From the NCBI GenBank assembly GCA_025464925.1, contig JAODMS010000097.1:1-8440 (forward strand): a stretch of DNA of 8,440 bases, read 5' to 3'. The DNA comes from Arthrobacter sp. (GTDB lineage: Bacteria; Actinomycetota; Actinomycetes; Actinomycetales; Micrococcaceae). Under the pieces are notes generated by a model, which was not told the origin of the DNA, made no database searches, and worked only from the letters and a program-made list of their open reading frames with translations. Shown in pieces: positions 1 through 6,067 of the stretch. A program made the translations under genes and the position numbers. The number at the start of each line of letters is the position of its first letter. Position 1 is the stretch's first letter.

Positions 1-109
1 GCAGCGGCTCGTCCACCTCTACCCGGTCACCTACCTGCTTGAGCCAGCGGGTGACGGTTCCTTCGGTGACGCTCTCACCGAGGGCGGGCAAGTTAACGGA
101 TTCAGACAT
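1..109 (-). CDS. sucB: 2-oxoacid dehydrogenase E2 (dihydrolipoamide acyltransferase), N-terminal part only
   Basis: Seen: ATG at 109 read leftwards gives 36 codons that run off the window edge. The peptide starts [17 protein letters not shown] and continues [19 protein letters not shown], the opening strands of a biotinyl/lipoyl domain. AAAGGAGA (121-128) is the ribosome binding site, 11 nt before the ATG. Family knowledge: this domain carries the swinging lipoyl-lysine that passes acyl groups from E1 to CoA. The modified lysine, the E1/E3-binding domain and the catalytic domain lie outside the window. It follows lpdA (E3) on the same strand with a 116-nt gap. Actinobacterial E2 proteins of this type may serve the 2-oxoglutarate complex, the pyruvate complex or both (in Mycobacterium tuberculosis the protein is called DlaT), so the symbol sucB is the usual label, not proof of substrate. 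Confidence 0.9.
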   Translation of the reverse strand, partial: MSESVNLPALGESVTEGTVTRWLKQVGDRVEVDEPL

Positions 110-165
110 ATCGTCCCCGTTCTCCTTTATTGATCTTTAGTGCGGATGATTGCTGCCGTGATCGA

Positions 166-204
166 GCTTAGTGCACCCGGCAGTTTGTGCCGGGTGCACT
201 AAGC
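166..204 (-). terminator. 17-bp perfect hairpin between lpdA and sucB
   Basis: A perfect 17-bp inverted repeat (166-182 with 188-204) encloses a 5-nt loop. It begins 22 nt after the lpdA stop codon and ends 56 nt before the sucB start. No U-run follows on the minus strand. It may be a U-less intrinsic terminator, a partial terminator that sets the E3 to E2 ratio, or an mRNA stabilising or processing element. The hairpin itself is certain; its role is inferred. Confidence 0.6.
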
Positions 205-225
205 CTTGTTCTCTTGCGGGACTGC

Positions 226-1611
226 TTAGCCGTGGAGCGGCTTGCCCGCCAGAGCCAGGTGGGCCTCGCCCAGGGACTCGTTCTGGGTCGGGTGGGCGTG
301 GACCAGCTGGGCCACGTCCTCCGGGTAGGCTTCCCAGTTCACGATCAGCTGGGCTTCACCGATCTGCTCGCCCATGCGGGCGCCGATCATGTGGACGCCG
401 ATTACGGGGCCGTCCTTCTGGCGGACCAGCTTGACGAGGCCGCTGGTGCCCAGGATGGAGCTCTTGCCGTTGCCGGCCAGATTGTATTCCTGGGTCAGGA
501 CCTGGTCGTCGCCGAACTTCGCCTTGGCGGCTTTTTCGGTGTAGCCGACCGTGGCGATTTCCGGGTCCGAGTAGGTGACCTTGGGGATGTTGACGTCTTC
601 GACGACGACGGGCTTGAGGCCGGCGATCTCTTCGGCGACGAAGATGCCCTGCTGGTAGCCGCGGTGCGCCAGCTGCACACCCGGAACGATGTCACCGATC
701 GCGTAGACGTTGCCGACGCCGGTGTGGAGACGCTCGTTGGTGATAACGAAGCCGCGGTCGATGGTGACTCCGGCGTCTTCGTAGCCGAGGTCTGCCGTGA
801 CGGGGCCGCGGCCGACGGCTACGAGCAGAAGGTCAGCTTCGAAGGTCTTGCCGTCGACAAGGGTGACCTTGACGCCGTCGTCGTTCTGCTCGACGCCCTG
901 GAAGAAGACGCCGGTGGAGAACTTGATGCCGCGCTTCTTGAACGCGCGCTCAAAGTTCTTGACGATCGTCGCGTCCTCGTTCGGGACGAGCGAGGGCAGG
1001 CCCTCGACGATGGTGACGTCGACGCCGAAGGACTTCCAGACGGAAGCGAACTCGACGCCGATCACGCCGCCGCCCAGGATGATCGCGCTCTTGGGGATGA
1101 AATCCATGGTGAGGGCTTCGTCGGAGGTGATGACCTTGCCGCCGATTTCCAGCCCCGGCAGCGTGCGGGAGTAGGACCCGGTGGCAAGGACGATGTTCTT
1201 ACCCTTGTAAGCGTTGCCGTTCACCACGATGGTGTCGGTGCCCTGGAGCTTGCCCTCACCCTCAATGACGGTGATGCCCTTTTTGCCCTTGATCAGGCCC
1301 TGCAGGCCCTTGAACTTGCCGGCAACGATGCCGTCCTTGTAGGCGTTGACAGCGGTTATGTCGATGCTGTCGAGGGTGACGTTGACGCCGTACTTCGCCG
1401 CGTCGCGGGCGTGGTCGGCCAGCTCTGCCGAGTGCAGCAGGGCCTTGGTGGGGATACAGCCGTTGTGCAGGCAGGTGCCTCCGAGCTTGGCCTTTTCGAT
1501 CAGGCCGACGGTGAGGCCAAGCTGAACAGCACGCAGGGCAGTGGCGTAGCCGCCGCTGCCGCCGCCGAGTACCAGGATGTCGAATTCTTGCGCAGTTGCC
1601 TGATCGGCCAC
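226..1611 (-). CDS. lpdA: dihydrolipoamide dehydrogenase (E3)
   Basis: Reoxidises the dihydrolipoyl arm of 2-oxoacid dehydrogenase E2 with NAD+, using FAD and a redox disulfide; cytoplasmic. Seen in the 461-residue product: FAD dinucleotide-binding motif GGGSGG (16-21), redox pair C47/C52 in GGTCLHNGCIPTK, NAD-binding motif GGGVIGVEFA in the middle, FAD motif YAIGDI, and the C-terminal dimerisation domain with HAHPTQNE, whose H440 and E445 are the expected catalytic base pair. The length matches the family. I chose GTG at 1611 because GAGGGAG (1619-1625) lies 7 nt before it and the product then starts ADQATAQEFDILVLGGG; the in-frame ATG at 1656 would only add 15 unconserved-looking residues. 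The gene sits between pepA and sucB on the same strand. A putative promoter at 1681-1709 gives it its own start of transcription. Confidence 0.97.
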   Translation of the reverse strand: MADQATAQEFDILVLGGGSGGYATALRAVQLGLTVGLIEKAKLGGTCLHNGCIPTKALLHSAELADHARDAAKYGVNVTLDSIDITAVNAYKDGIVAGKFKGLQGLIKGKKGITVIEGEGKLQGTDTIVVNGNAYKGKNIVLATGSYSRTLPGLEIGGKVITSDEALTMDFIPKSAIILGGGVIGVEFASVWKSFGVDVTIVEGLPSLVPNEDATIVKNFERAFKKRGIKFSTGVFFQGVEQNDDGVKVTLVDGKTFEADLLLVAVGRGPVTADLGYEDAGVTIDRGFVITNERLHTGVGNVYAIGDIVPGVQLAHRGYQQGIFVAEEIAGLKPVVVEDVNIPKVTYSDPEIATVGYTEKAAKAKFGDDQVLTQEYNLAGNGKSSILGTSGLVKLVRQKDGPVIGVHMIGARMGEQIGEAQLIVNWEAYPEDVAQLVHAHPTQNESLGEAHLALAGKPLHG

Positions 1612-1671
1612 TAAAACGCTCCCTCGCGTGAACGATGACACGAGAGTACGCATCATCTGGTCGTGGAACTC

Positions 1672-1694
1672 CCTGCCGAAATTATGCCGGCAGG
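1672..1694 (-). promoter_or_regulatory. inverted repeat (possible operator) spanning the lpdA -10 box
   Basis: CCTGCCG (1672-1678) and CGGCAGG (1688-1694) are perfect 7-bp arms around a 9-bp AT-rich spacer. The spacer holds the candidate -10 hexamer of lpdA. A repressor bound here would block the promoter; as RNA it could also form a small 5'-end hairpin. No regulator is recognised. Confidence 0.35.
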
Positions 1695-1709
1695 CCGGTT
1701 CCCTTTCAT
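1681..1709 (-). promoter_or_regulatory. putative housekeeping promoter of lpdA
   Basis: Read on the minus strand, ATGAAA (1709-1704; 4 of 6 to TTGACA) is followed after exactly 17 nt by CATAAT (1686-1681; 5 of 6 to TATAAT). The predicted transcript start near 1674 gives a 5' leader of about 63 nt before the GTG at 1611. Based on hexamer match and spacing only. Confidence 0.5.
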
Positions 1710-1798
1710 TTGGAACTACCGAGGTTCACCTTAGCGAACCACTTATATATGCTCCACCTTGCCGGAGCTTTTGTGGAGTGCTTGTGTCGAGTGTCACG

Positions 1799-1838
1799 CG
1801 GCTTGGGGCCGGGGCGTCAGCACCCCGGCCCCAAGCCG
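1799..1838 (-). terminator. strong GC-rich hairpin terminator after pepA
   Basis: A perfect 16-bp stem (1799-1814 with 1823-1838) with an 8-nt loop starts 9 nt after the pepA stop codon. It is very GC-rich and is not followed by a clear U-run on the minus strand, as is common for actinobacterial terminators. It probably separates pepA transcription from lpdA. Confidence 0.7.
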
Positions 1839-1847
1839 GCTGCGGTG

Positions 1848-3374
1848 CTAGACGGCCCTGGCCACGACGTCCTCCGCATAGGCGACCAGGGTTCGGACGG
1901 TGCAGCCCGTTCCCTGCTTGTGGGTGTAGCCGTAGGGGCTGCCGTTGTTGAATGATGGCCCGGCGATGTCGATGTGTGCCCAGGGGATCGGCTCGCCGTC
2001 CTTGCCCTTGCCCACGAATTCACGCAGGAACACGGCCGCGGTCATCATCCCGCCGTGGCGCTCGCCGATGTTGGCAATGTCGGCCACCTGCGAGTCGAGG
2101 CTGGGCCGCAGCTCTTCCGGCAACGGCATCGGCCAGACGAGCTCGCCCGCGCGGTCCGCGGCGGCTTTGATCTGGCCGGTGACGGCGTCGGACCCCATGA
2201 CGCCAGCGGTGCGGTCGCCCAGGGCGATCAACTGTGCACCGGTGAGCGTGGCGACGTCGATGATGGCGTCCGGGTATTCCTGGCTCGCGGCGACAATGCC
2301 GTCCGCCATGACCAGTCGGCCCTCGGCATCGGTGTTCAGGACCTCCACGGTTTTTCCGCCGAGCATGGTCAGGACGTCAGCGGGACGCTGCGCGGCGCCG
2401 GAGGGCATGTTCTCCGCGATGCACAGCCAGGCGGTTGCCTTGACGGGCAGGCGGAGGCCGGCGAGGGCCAGCACGGTGTTGAGGACAACGGCGGCACCCG
2501 CCATGTCGCTTTTCATGTCCCCCATGCCCAGGGCCGGCTTGATGGAGATGCCGCCGGTATCAAAAGTGATGCCCTTGCCCACGAGGGCGATCTTGGCCGT
2601 GGCCTTGGCCGGGGCGTATTCCACCTTGACCAGGCGAGGCTGCCGGGTGGAGCCCTTGCCGACGCCGAGGATGCCGCCGAAGCCTTCCTTCGCCAGTCGC
2701 TTTTCGTCCCACACGGTCACCTTGACGGGCAGGCCCTTGGAGAGTTCCTTGGCCGCTTCCGCAAAGGATTCGGGGTAGAGATGGCTCGGTGGCTGGTTGA
2801 CCAGCGTGCGGGTCGCGTTCACGGCCCTGCCAATCAGGCCGGCGCGGTCCAGGGCGGGCTGGAGGGCCTTGTCCGCGGCGAAGTCGGTGCTGATGACGAC
2901 GTTCTTCACCGGGTCCTTCAGTCCCTCGTTGGTGGAGCGGTGCTCGGTGAAGGCGTAGGCACCCATCGCGGCACCCTCGGCGACGGCCGCGACGTCGGCC
3001 AGGGACGCCGTCGGCAGCGCGAGGGTGACGGTGGCGACACCGGCCAGCTGGCGGACGGCCGAACCGGCGGCCCGGCGCAGCGCCTCCTCGGAGAGCGGCT
3101 GCCTGGCATCCAGCTTGCCGACGCCGGCGATCACCAGGACGGTGGCCCCGGTTTCCGGCAGGCCCGGCAGGCGGTGGGCCTGGTCCGCCGCCCCCGTGAT
3201 ACCAAGAACGGTCAAGGATTCCGCCAAGGCCTCGGCGGCCCTCGCCGTCAGCGGGTTATCCAGCAGCACGGGACCGTCCGCGCCCTGTCCCACGCCGATG
3301 ACAAGGGCATCGCTGGGGGACTTCAACAAGCCCCCGGCGATCGCACTCAATTTGACTTCAGTATTCTTGACCAC
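1848..3374 (-). CDS. pepA: leucyl aminopeptidase (peptidase family M17)
   Basis: A cytosolic di-metal exopeptidase that removes N-terminal residues from peptides during protein turnover. Seen in the 508-residue product: an N-terminal macro-like domain (about 1-165), then the catalytic domain with GKGITFDTGGISIKP (K267, D272, K279), MKSDMAGAA (D290) and NTDAEGRL (D349, E351, R353). These correspond to the metal ligands and catalytic Lys/Arg of Escherichia coli PepA with a constant offset of three, so the enzyme looks intact. I chose GTG at 3374, which gives the start VVKNTEVKLSAIAGG (first residue read as Met); GAGGA lies 8 nt before it. An ATG at 3545 in the same frame would add 57 residues with no family resemblance. 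The Shine-Dalgarno is part of a palindrome (3375-3387). It is divergent from the PAC2 gene and ends in a strong hairpin. Confidence 0.96.
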   Translation of the reverse strand: MVKNTEVKLSAIAGGLLKSPSDALVIGVGQGADGPVLLDNPLTARAAEALAESLTVLGITGAADQAHRLPGLPETGATVLVIAGVGKLDARQPLSEEALRRAAGSAVRQLAGVATVTLALPTASLADVAAVAEGAAMGAYAFTEHRSTNEGLKDPVKNVVISTDFAADKALQPALDRAGLIGRAVNATRTLVNQPPSHLYPESFAEAAKELSKGLPVKVTVWDEKRLAKEGFGGILGVGKGSTRQPRLVKVEYAPAKATAKIALVGKGITFDTGGISIKPALGMGDMKSDMAGAAVVLNTVLALAGLRLPVKATAWLCIAENMPSGAAQRPADVLTMLGGKTVEVLNTDAEGRLVMADGIVAASQEYPDAIIDVATLTGAQLIALGDRTAGVMGSDAVTGQIKAAADRAGELVWPMPLPEELRPSLDSQVADIANIGERHGGMMTAAVFLREFVGKGKDGEPIPWAHIDIAGPSFNNGSPYGYTHKQGTGCTVRTLVAYAEDVVARAV

Positions 3375-3387
3375 GAGGACAGTCCTC
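3375..3387 (-). promoter_or_regulatory. palindrome containing the pepA Shine-Dalgarno
   Basis: The 13 bases directly before the pepA GTG read GAGGACTGTCCTC on the minus strand. In RNA, GAGGA can pair with TCCTC across a 3-nt loop, hiding the ribosome binding site. The palindrome is seen directly; a regulatory effect is inferred, and a 5-bp stem is only moderately stable. Confidence 0.4.
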
Positions 3388-3569
3388 AATTCTCTGTGAT
3401 TTTTCGGCAGGAACCGTATGTTCGGCGCCCTGCCCTGGGGGCCTGAGCCACAGTCGGATCGAGACGTAACCCGAGGTGTCTTCAAAGCCGTCAATAAGGC
3501 CAGTTCCGATCGTAGTCTCTCCGCGGTGCGGGAATTCAACCGCATGAGAGCTGGAGCACACCGCGGTCA

Positions 3570-3595
3570 GGAATTAGCCCGGCCGCCGGGGCGTT
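3570..3595 (+). promoter_or_regulatory. SigR/SigH-type ECF promoter (GGAAT-N18-GTT) for the PAC2 gene
   Basis: GGAAT (3570-3574) is followed by exactly 18 bases and GTT (3593-3595). This is the consensus published for the Streptomyces thiol-stress sigma factor SigR and close to that of mycobacterial and corynebacterial SigH. The transcript would begin a few bases after 3600, leaving a leader of about 90 nt before the GTG at 3691. The match is seen; use by an ECF sigma factor is inferred. Confidence 0.5.
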
Positions 3596-3690
3596 ATACC
3601 AGTAACAGGTGCTCTCGCCGTGCCCGGCGACAGCTGCCGCGCAGGATTCGACTCCTCCCCCCACCGCCGCTACCGCGAAAGGAACATGCC

Positions 3691-4629
3691 GTGATTGAAC
3701 GGATTTCCGGCTCCTTGCTGGACCCCGAATCGCTTTATTTGCGTGATGACGGGCCGTTCCACAGCCCCGAGCTGCGCGGACTGAACCTCGTGATGGGTTT
3801 CACCGGTTTCGCTGACGCCGGCCACGTCGTCCGGCAGATCACCGACGAAATGCTGGACGTGCTCGATTCCGAGATGGTCGTCGAATTCGACGCCGACCAG
3901 CTGATCGACTACCGGACCCGCCGTCCGCAGATCAGCTTCGTCGAGGATCACCTGCAGGATTACCAGGCCCCGACTCTGGCGTTATACCGGCTCGTCGACG
4001 GATTGGGCAGCCCGTTCCTGTTGCTTGCCGGGTTTGAGCCGGACCTGCAGTGGGAGCGGTTCGCCCGCGCCGTCGTCGGGATCGTGGAGGCGTTGGAGGT
4101 CAATCTCGTCACCTGGATCCATTCCATCCCCATGCCGGTTCCCCATACCCGCCCCGTGGGTGTCACCGTCCATGGCAACCGTCCGGATTTGATCGAGGGC
4201 ATCTCGGTCTGGAAGCCGACCGTTGAGGTGCCCGCGGCGGTGGGCCACATCCTGGAGCTGCGGCTGGTGGAGGCCGGCCGCCACGTTGCCGGCTACGTGA
4301 TCCACGTTCCGCACTACCTCGCCGAGGCCGAGTATCCGAGCGCTGCCGTGGCCGGGCTGGAGTACCTCGGCGCGGCCACCTCGCTCATGCTCCCGACGGA
4401 CCGGCTGCGGGAGGCGGGCCGGGAGGTGGGACGCCAGATCGCCGAGCAGATCGATGCCTCGGAGGAGGTCCAGCAGGTGGTGTCCCGGCTGGAGACCCGA
4501 TTTGACGAGAACGCCGAAGGCACCGTACGGCGGTCCCTGCTGGCCGACGAGAACGACCAGCTGCCCAGCGCGGATACTCTCGGTGCCGCCGTCGAGGCGT
4601 ACCTGGCCCGTAAAGAACCCGGCGAATAA
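3691..4629 (+). CDS. PAC2-family protein (proteasome assembly chaperone-like fold), function unknown
   Basis: 312 residues. Seen: MIERISGSLLDPESLYL, then LRGLNLVMGFTGFADAGHVVRQ (core GFxGFADAG, about residues 35-42), FDADQLIDYRTRRP, an SPFLLLAGFEPDLQWERF segment and a WIHSIPMPVPHTRP segment. Together these are the pattern of actinobacterial PAC2 (PF09754) proteins. The last 60 or so residues are charged and probably helical. GTG at 3691 is preceded by AAAGGA at the right distance; the ATG at 3686 only reads Pro-stop. Family knowledge: eukaryotic PAC2 helps assemble the proteasome, but the role of the bacterial relatives, such as M. tuberculosis Rv2714, is not settled. It is preceded by a SigR/SigH-type promoter, and the MFS gene follows after 35 nt. 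No membrane segment or signal peptide. Confidence 0.88.
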   Translation: MIERISGSLLDPESLYLRDDGPFHSPELRGLNLVMGFTGFADAGHVVRQITDEMLDVLDSEMVVEFDADQLIDYRTRRPQISFVEDHLQDYQAPTLALYRLVDGLGSPFLLLAGFEPDLQWERFARAVVGIVEALEVNLVTWIHSIPMPVPHTRPVGVTVHGNRPDLIEGISVWKPTVEVPAAVGHILELRLVEAGRHVAGYVIHVPHYLAEAEYPSAAVAGLEYLGAATSLMLPTDRLREAGREVGRQIAEQIDASEEVQQVVSRLETRFDENAEGTVRRSLLADENDQLPSADTLGAAVEAYLARKEPGE

Positions 4630-4652
4630 ATATCATTTGTCGTGACGATGGG

Positions 4653-4658
4653 CATAAT
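4653..4658 (+). promoter_or_regulatory. -10 box implying a leaderless MFS transcript
   Basis: CATAAT (4653-4658; 5 of 6 to TATAAT) ends 6 bases before the GTG at 4665. With usual spacing, transcription would start at the G of that GTG. No convincing -35 hexamer is present at 15-19 nt, which is common for leaderless promoters in actinobacteria. Confidence 0.45.
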
Positions 4659-4664
4659 GGGGGA

Positions 4665-5996
4665 GTGACCTCACCCCGTGCCTGGCTGATCTGGATCATC
4701 GGGATCTTTGCATACCTGGTGGCGGTCTGTCAGCGCACATCCTTTGGCGTCGTGGGGCTGGAAGCCACCGAACGCTTCTCTGCCACCGCGGCTGAAGTCT
4801 CCTTCTTCACCGTCCTGCAGCTTCTTGTCTACGCCGGTCTGCAAATCCCGGTGGGCGTGCTGGTGGACCGTTTCGGCTCCCGGGCTATGGTTGCCGGCGG
4901 TGCCCTGCTGATGGGGCTCGGGCAGCTCCAGCTGGCCTTCGCGGATAACATTCCGGGTGGTGTGCTGGGCCGCGTCCTGGTGGGAGCCGGCGACGCCATG
5001 ACCTTCATCTCCGTGATCCGGCTTCTCCCCCTTTGGTTTGACCCTGCCCGCGTGCCGCTGCTGACCCAGCTGACGGGCATGTCGGGGCAGCTGGGTCAGC
5101 TCTTCAGCGTCGTGCCGTTCGCCATGATCCTGCACGCCGCCGGCTGGACCCCTGCGTTCCTGACGCTGGCCGCAATGTCCGGCCTCGCCGTCGTGCTGGT
5201 GCTCGTCCTGCTCCAGGATTTGCCGCCGGGACATCCGCCGCCGGAACAGTCGCCGGGACTGCGCGCCATCGGCGTTGCGCTCGCCCAGGCGTGGCGGGAG
5301 CCCGGGACACGGCTCGGGCTGTGGTGCCACTTCACGGTCCAGTTCAGCGGCACCGTCTTCGCGATGACCTGGGGCTACCCCTTCCTGATTTCTGCGCAGG
5401 GCCTCGATACCGGCACGGTCTCGGCCCTGATGGCGCTCTATGTGGCCGCGGCCATCGCTGCCGGACCGCTGATGGGCAGCTTCGTCTCCCGACACCCCCT
5501 GCGCCGGTCCACCATGGTGCTGCTGATTTCGGCCGGCACCGCCGCGGCCTGGGCGGCCGTGCTGCTACTGCCGGGCAGGTCCCCGTTGTGGCTGTTGGCC
5601 GCCCTGGTCGCGATCCTGGCCATCGGTGGGCCCGGCTCCATGATCGGCTTCGACTTCGCGCGGACCTTCAACCCGGCCCACCGGATCGGAACGGCCACCG
5701 GGATCGTGAATGTGGGCGGCTTTATCGCCTCGCTCGTTGCCATCTTCCTGATCGGCCTCGTGCTTGACGTGCTGTTCGTCGCCGGGTACTCCCGGGGGGA
5801 GCTTTATGCCCTCGATCCGTTCCGCATCGCCTTGAGTGTGCAGTTCCTGCTGCTGGCAGGCGGGGCAGGAGCGATCCTCGCCGCCCGGCGGAAAGTCCGC
5901 CGGCAACTCGAAGTCCAGGGGGTTGTGGTGCCGCCGTTGCTCACAGCTCTGGCGCGGCAGCGCAGGCTCAGCGCGGTTCGCCGCCGCACTCCCTGA
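4665..5996 (+). CDS. major facilitator superfamily (MFS) transporter, substrate unknown
   Basis: 443 residues with about 12 hydrophobic helices, in the plasma membrane. Seen: helix 1 near 7-22, helices 2-6 between 45 and about 183, a polar central loop (LQDLPPGHPPPEQ and on), then helices 7-12. MFS motif A lies between helices 2 and 3 as GVLVDRFGSR (64-73). The C-terminus is basic (RRKVRRQLE), as expected for a cytoplasmic tail. The start GTG at 4665 gives MTSPRAWLIW directly before helix 1. The only purine-rich stretch, GGGGGAG (4659-4665), touches the start codon and is too close to act as a Shine-Dalgarno, so initiation may be leaderless. It lies 35 nt after the PAC2 gene on the same strand. 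A perfect 13-bp inverted repeat lies inside it. Nothing in the sequence or neighbours identifies the substrate. Confidence 0.9.
   Translation: MTSPRAWLIWIIGIFAYLVAVCQRTSFGVVGLEATERFSATAAEVSFFTVLQLLVYAGLQIPVGVLVDRFGSRAMVAGGALLMGLGQLQLAFADNIPGGVLGRVLVGAGDAMTFISVIRLLPLWFDPARVPLLTQLTGMSGQLGQLFSVVPFAMILHAAGWTPAFLTLAAMSGLAVVLVLVLLQDLPPGHPPPEQSPGLRAIGVALAQAWREPGTRLGLWCHFTVQFSGTVFAMTWGYPFLISAQGLDTGTVSALMALYVAAAIAAGPLMGSFVSRHPLRRSTMVLLISAGTAAAWAAVLLLPGRSPLWLLAALVAILAIGGPGSMIGFDFARTFNPAHRIGTATGIVNVGGFIASLVAIFLIGLVLDVLFVAGYSRGELYALDPFRIALSVQFLLLAGGAGAILAARRKVRRQLEVQGVVVPPLLTALARQRRLSAVRRRTP
5060..5100 (+). repeat. perfect 13-bp inverted repeat inside the MFS gene
   Basis: GCTGACCCAGCTG (5060-5072) and CAGCTGGGTCAGC (5088-5100) are exact reverse complements separated by 15 bases. 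They encode the TQL...QLGQ stretch at about residues 132-146. The mRNA could form a stable hairpin here. Confidence 0.85.
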
Positions 5997-6067
5997 TGAC
6001 GTTGTGCTTTTCCACATAGTGCCTTCCGGGGCTGACGCGTCGGTCCCGCGACGGGAAAGCTGGCCAC

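Larger units (their letters stand above)
3375..3690. other. divergent intergenic region between pepA and the PAC2 gene
   Basis: These 316 bases hold no convincing gene. They contain the pepA Shine-Dalgarno palindrome (3375-3387), an ECF-type promoter facing the PAC2 gene (3570-3595), an 18-bp imperfect dyad with TGCGG/CCGCA arms (3527-3544) and the PAC2 ribosome binding site (3677-3683). For pepA, TTGACG (3494-3489, minus strand) is a good -35 hexamer, but I find no good -10 at the right distance, so its promoter is undefined. Confidence 0.6.

Noticed and set aside
187..1614. 475-codon open frame on the plus strand, antisense to nearly all of lpdA
   Set aside because: It mirrors lpdA codon by codon in a GC-rich genome. 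The product is Asp/Val/Gly/Leu-biased with no recognisable domain, while the minus strand encodes a complete enzyme.
1612..1656. Earlier ATG start for lpdA at 1656
   Set aside because: It adds 15 residues not typical of the family, with no good Shine-Dalgarno; the GTG at 1611 has GAGGGAG at 7 nt.
1723..1740. Dyad upstream of lpdA as a DtxR/IdeR iron box
   Set aside because: It lacks the TTAGGTTAG half-site pattern; only short AGGT-like pieces match and the spacing is wrong.
3411..3423. GAAC-N5-GTTC resembling an actinobacterial LexA (SOS) box
   Set aside because: The LexA box needs a 4-base spacer and TCGAAC/GTTCGA-like flanks. Here the spacer is 5 and one flank does not match.
1974..3446. 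490-codon open frame on the plus strand, antisense to pepA
   Set aside because: Gly/Asp/Gln/Arg/His-rich low-complexity product with no motif; pepA on the other strand has every catalytic residue.
3686..3694. ATG-CCG-TGA mini-frame overlapping the PAC2 start codon
   Set aside because: Two codons only; the Shine-Dalgarno is spaced for the GTG at 3691. Probably chance.
4671..5495. 274-codon minus-strand frame over the MFS gene
   Set aside because: His/Gln/Gly/Asp-rich product, the expected mirror of a hydrophobic membrane protein gene.
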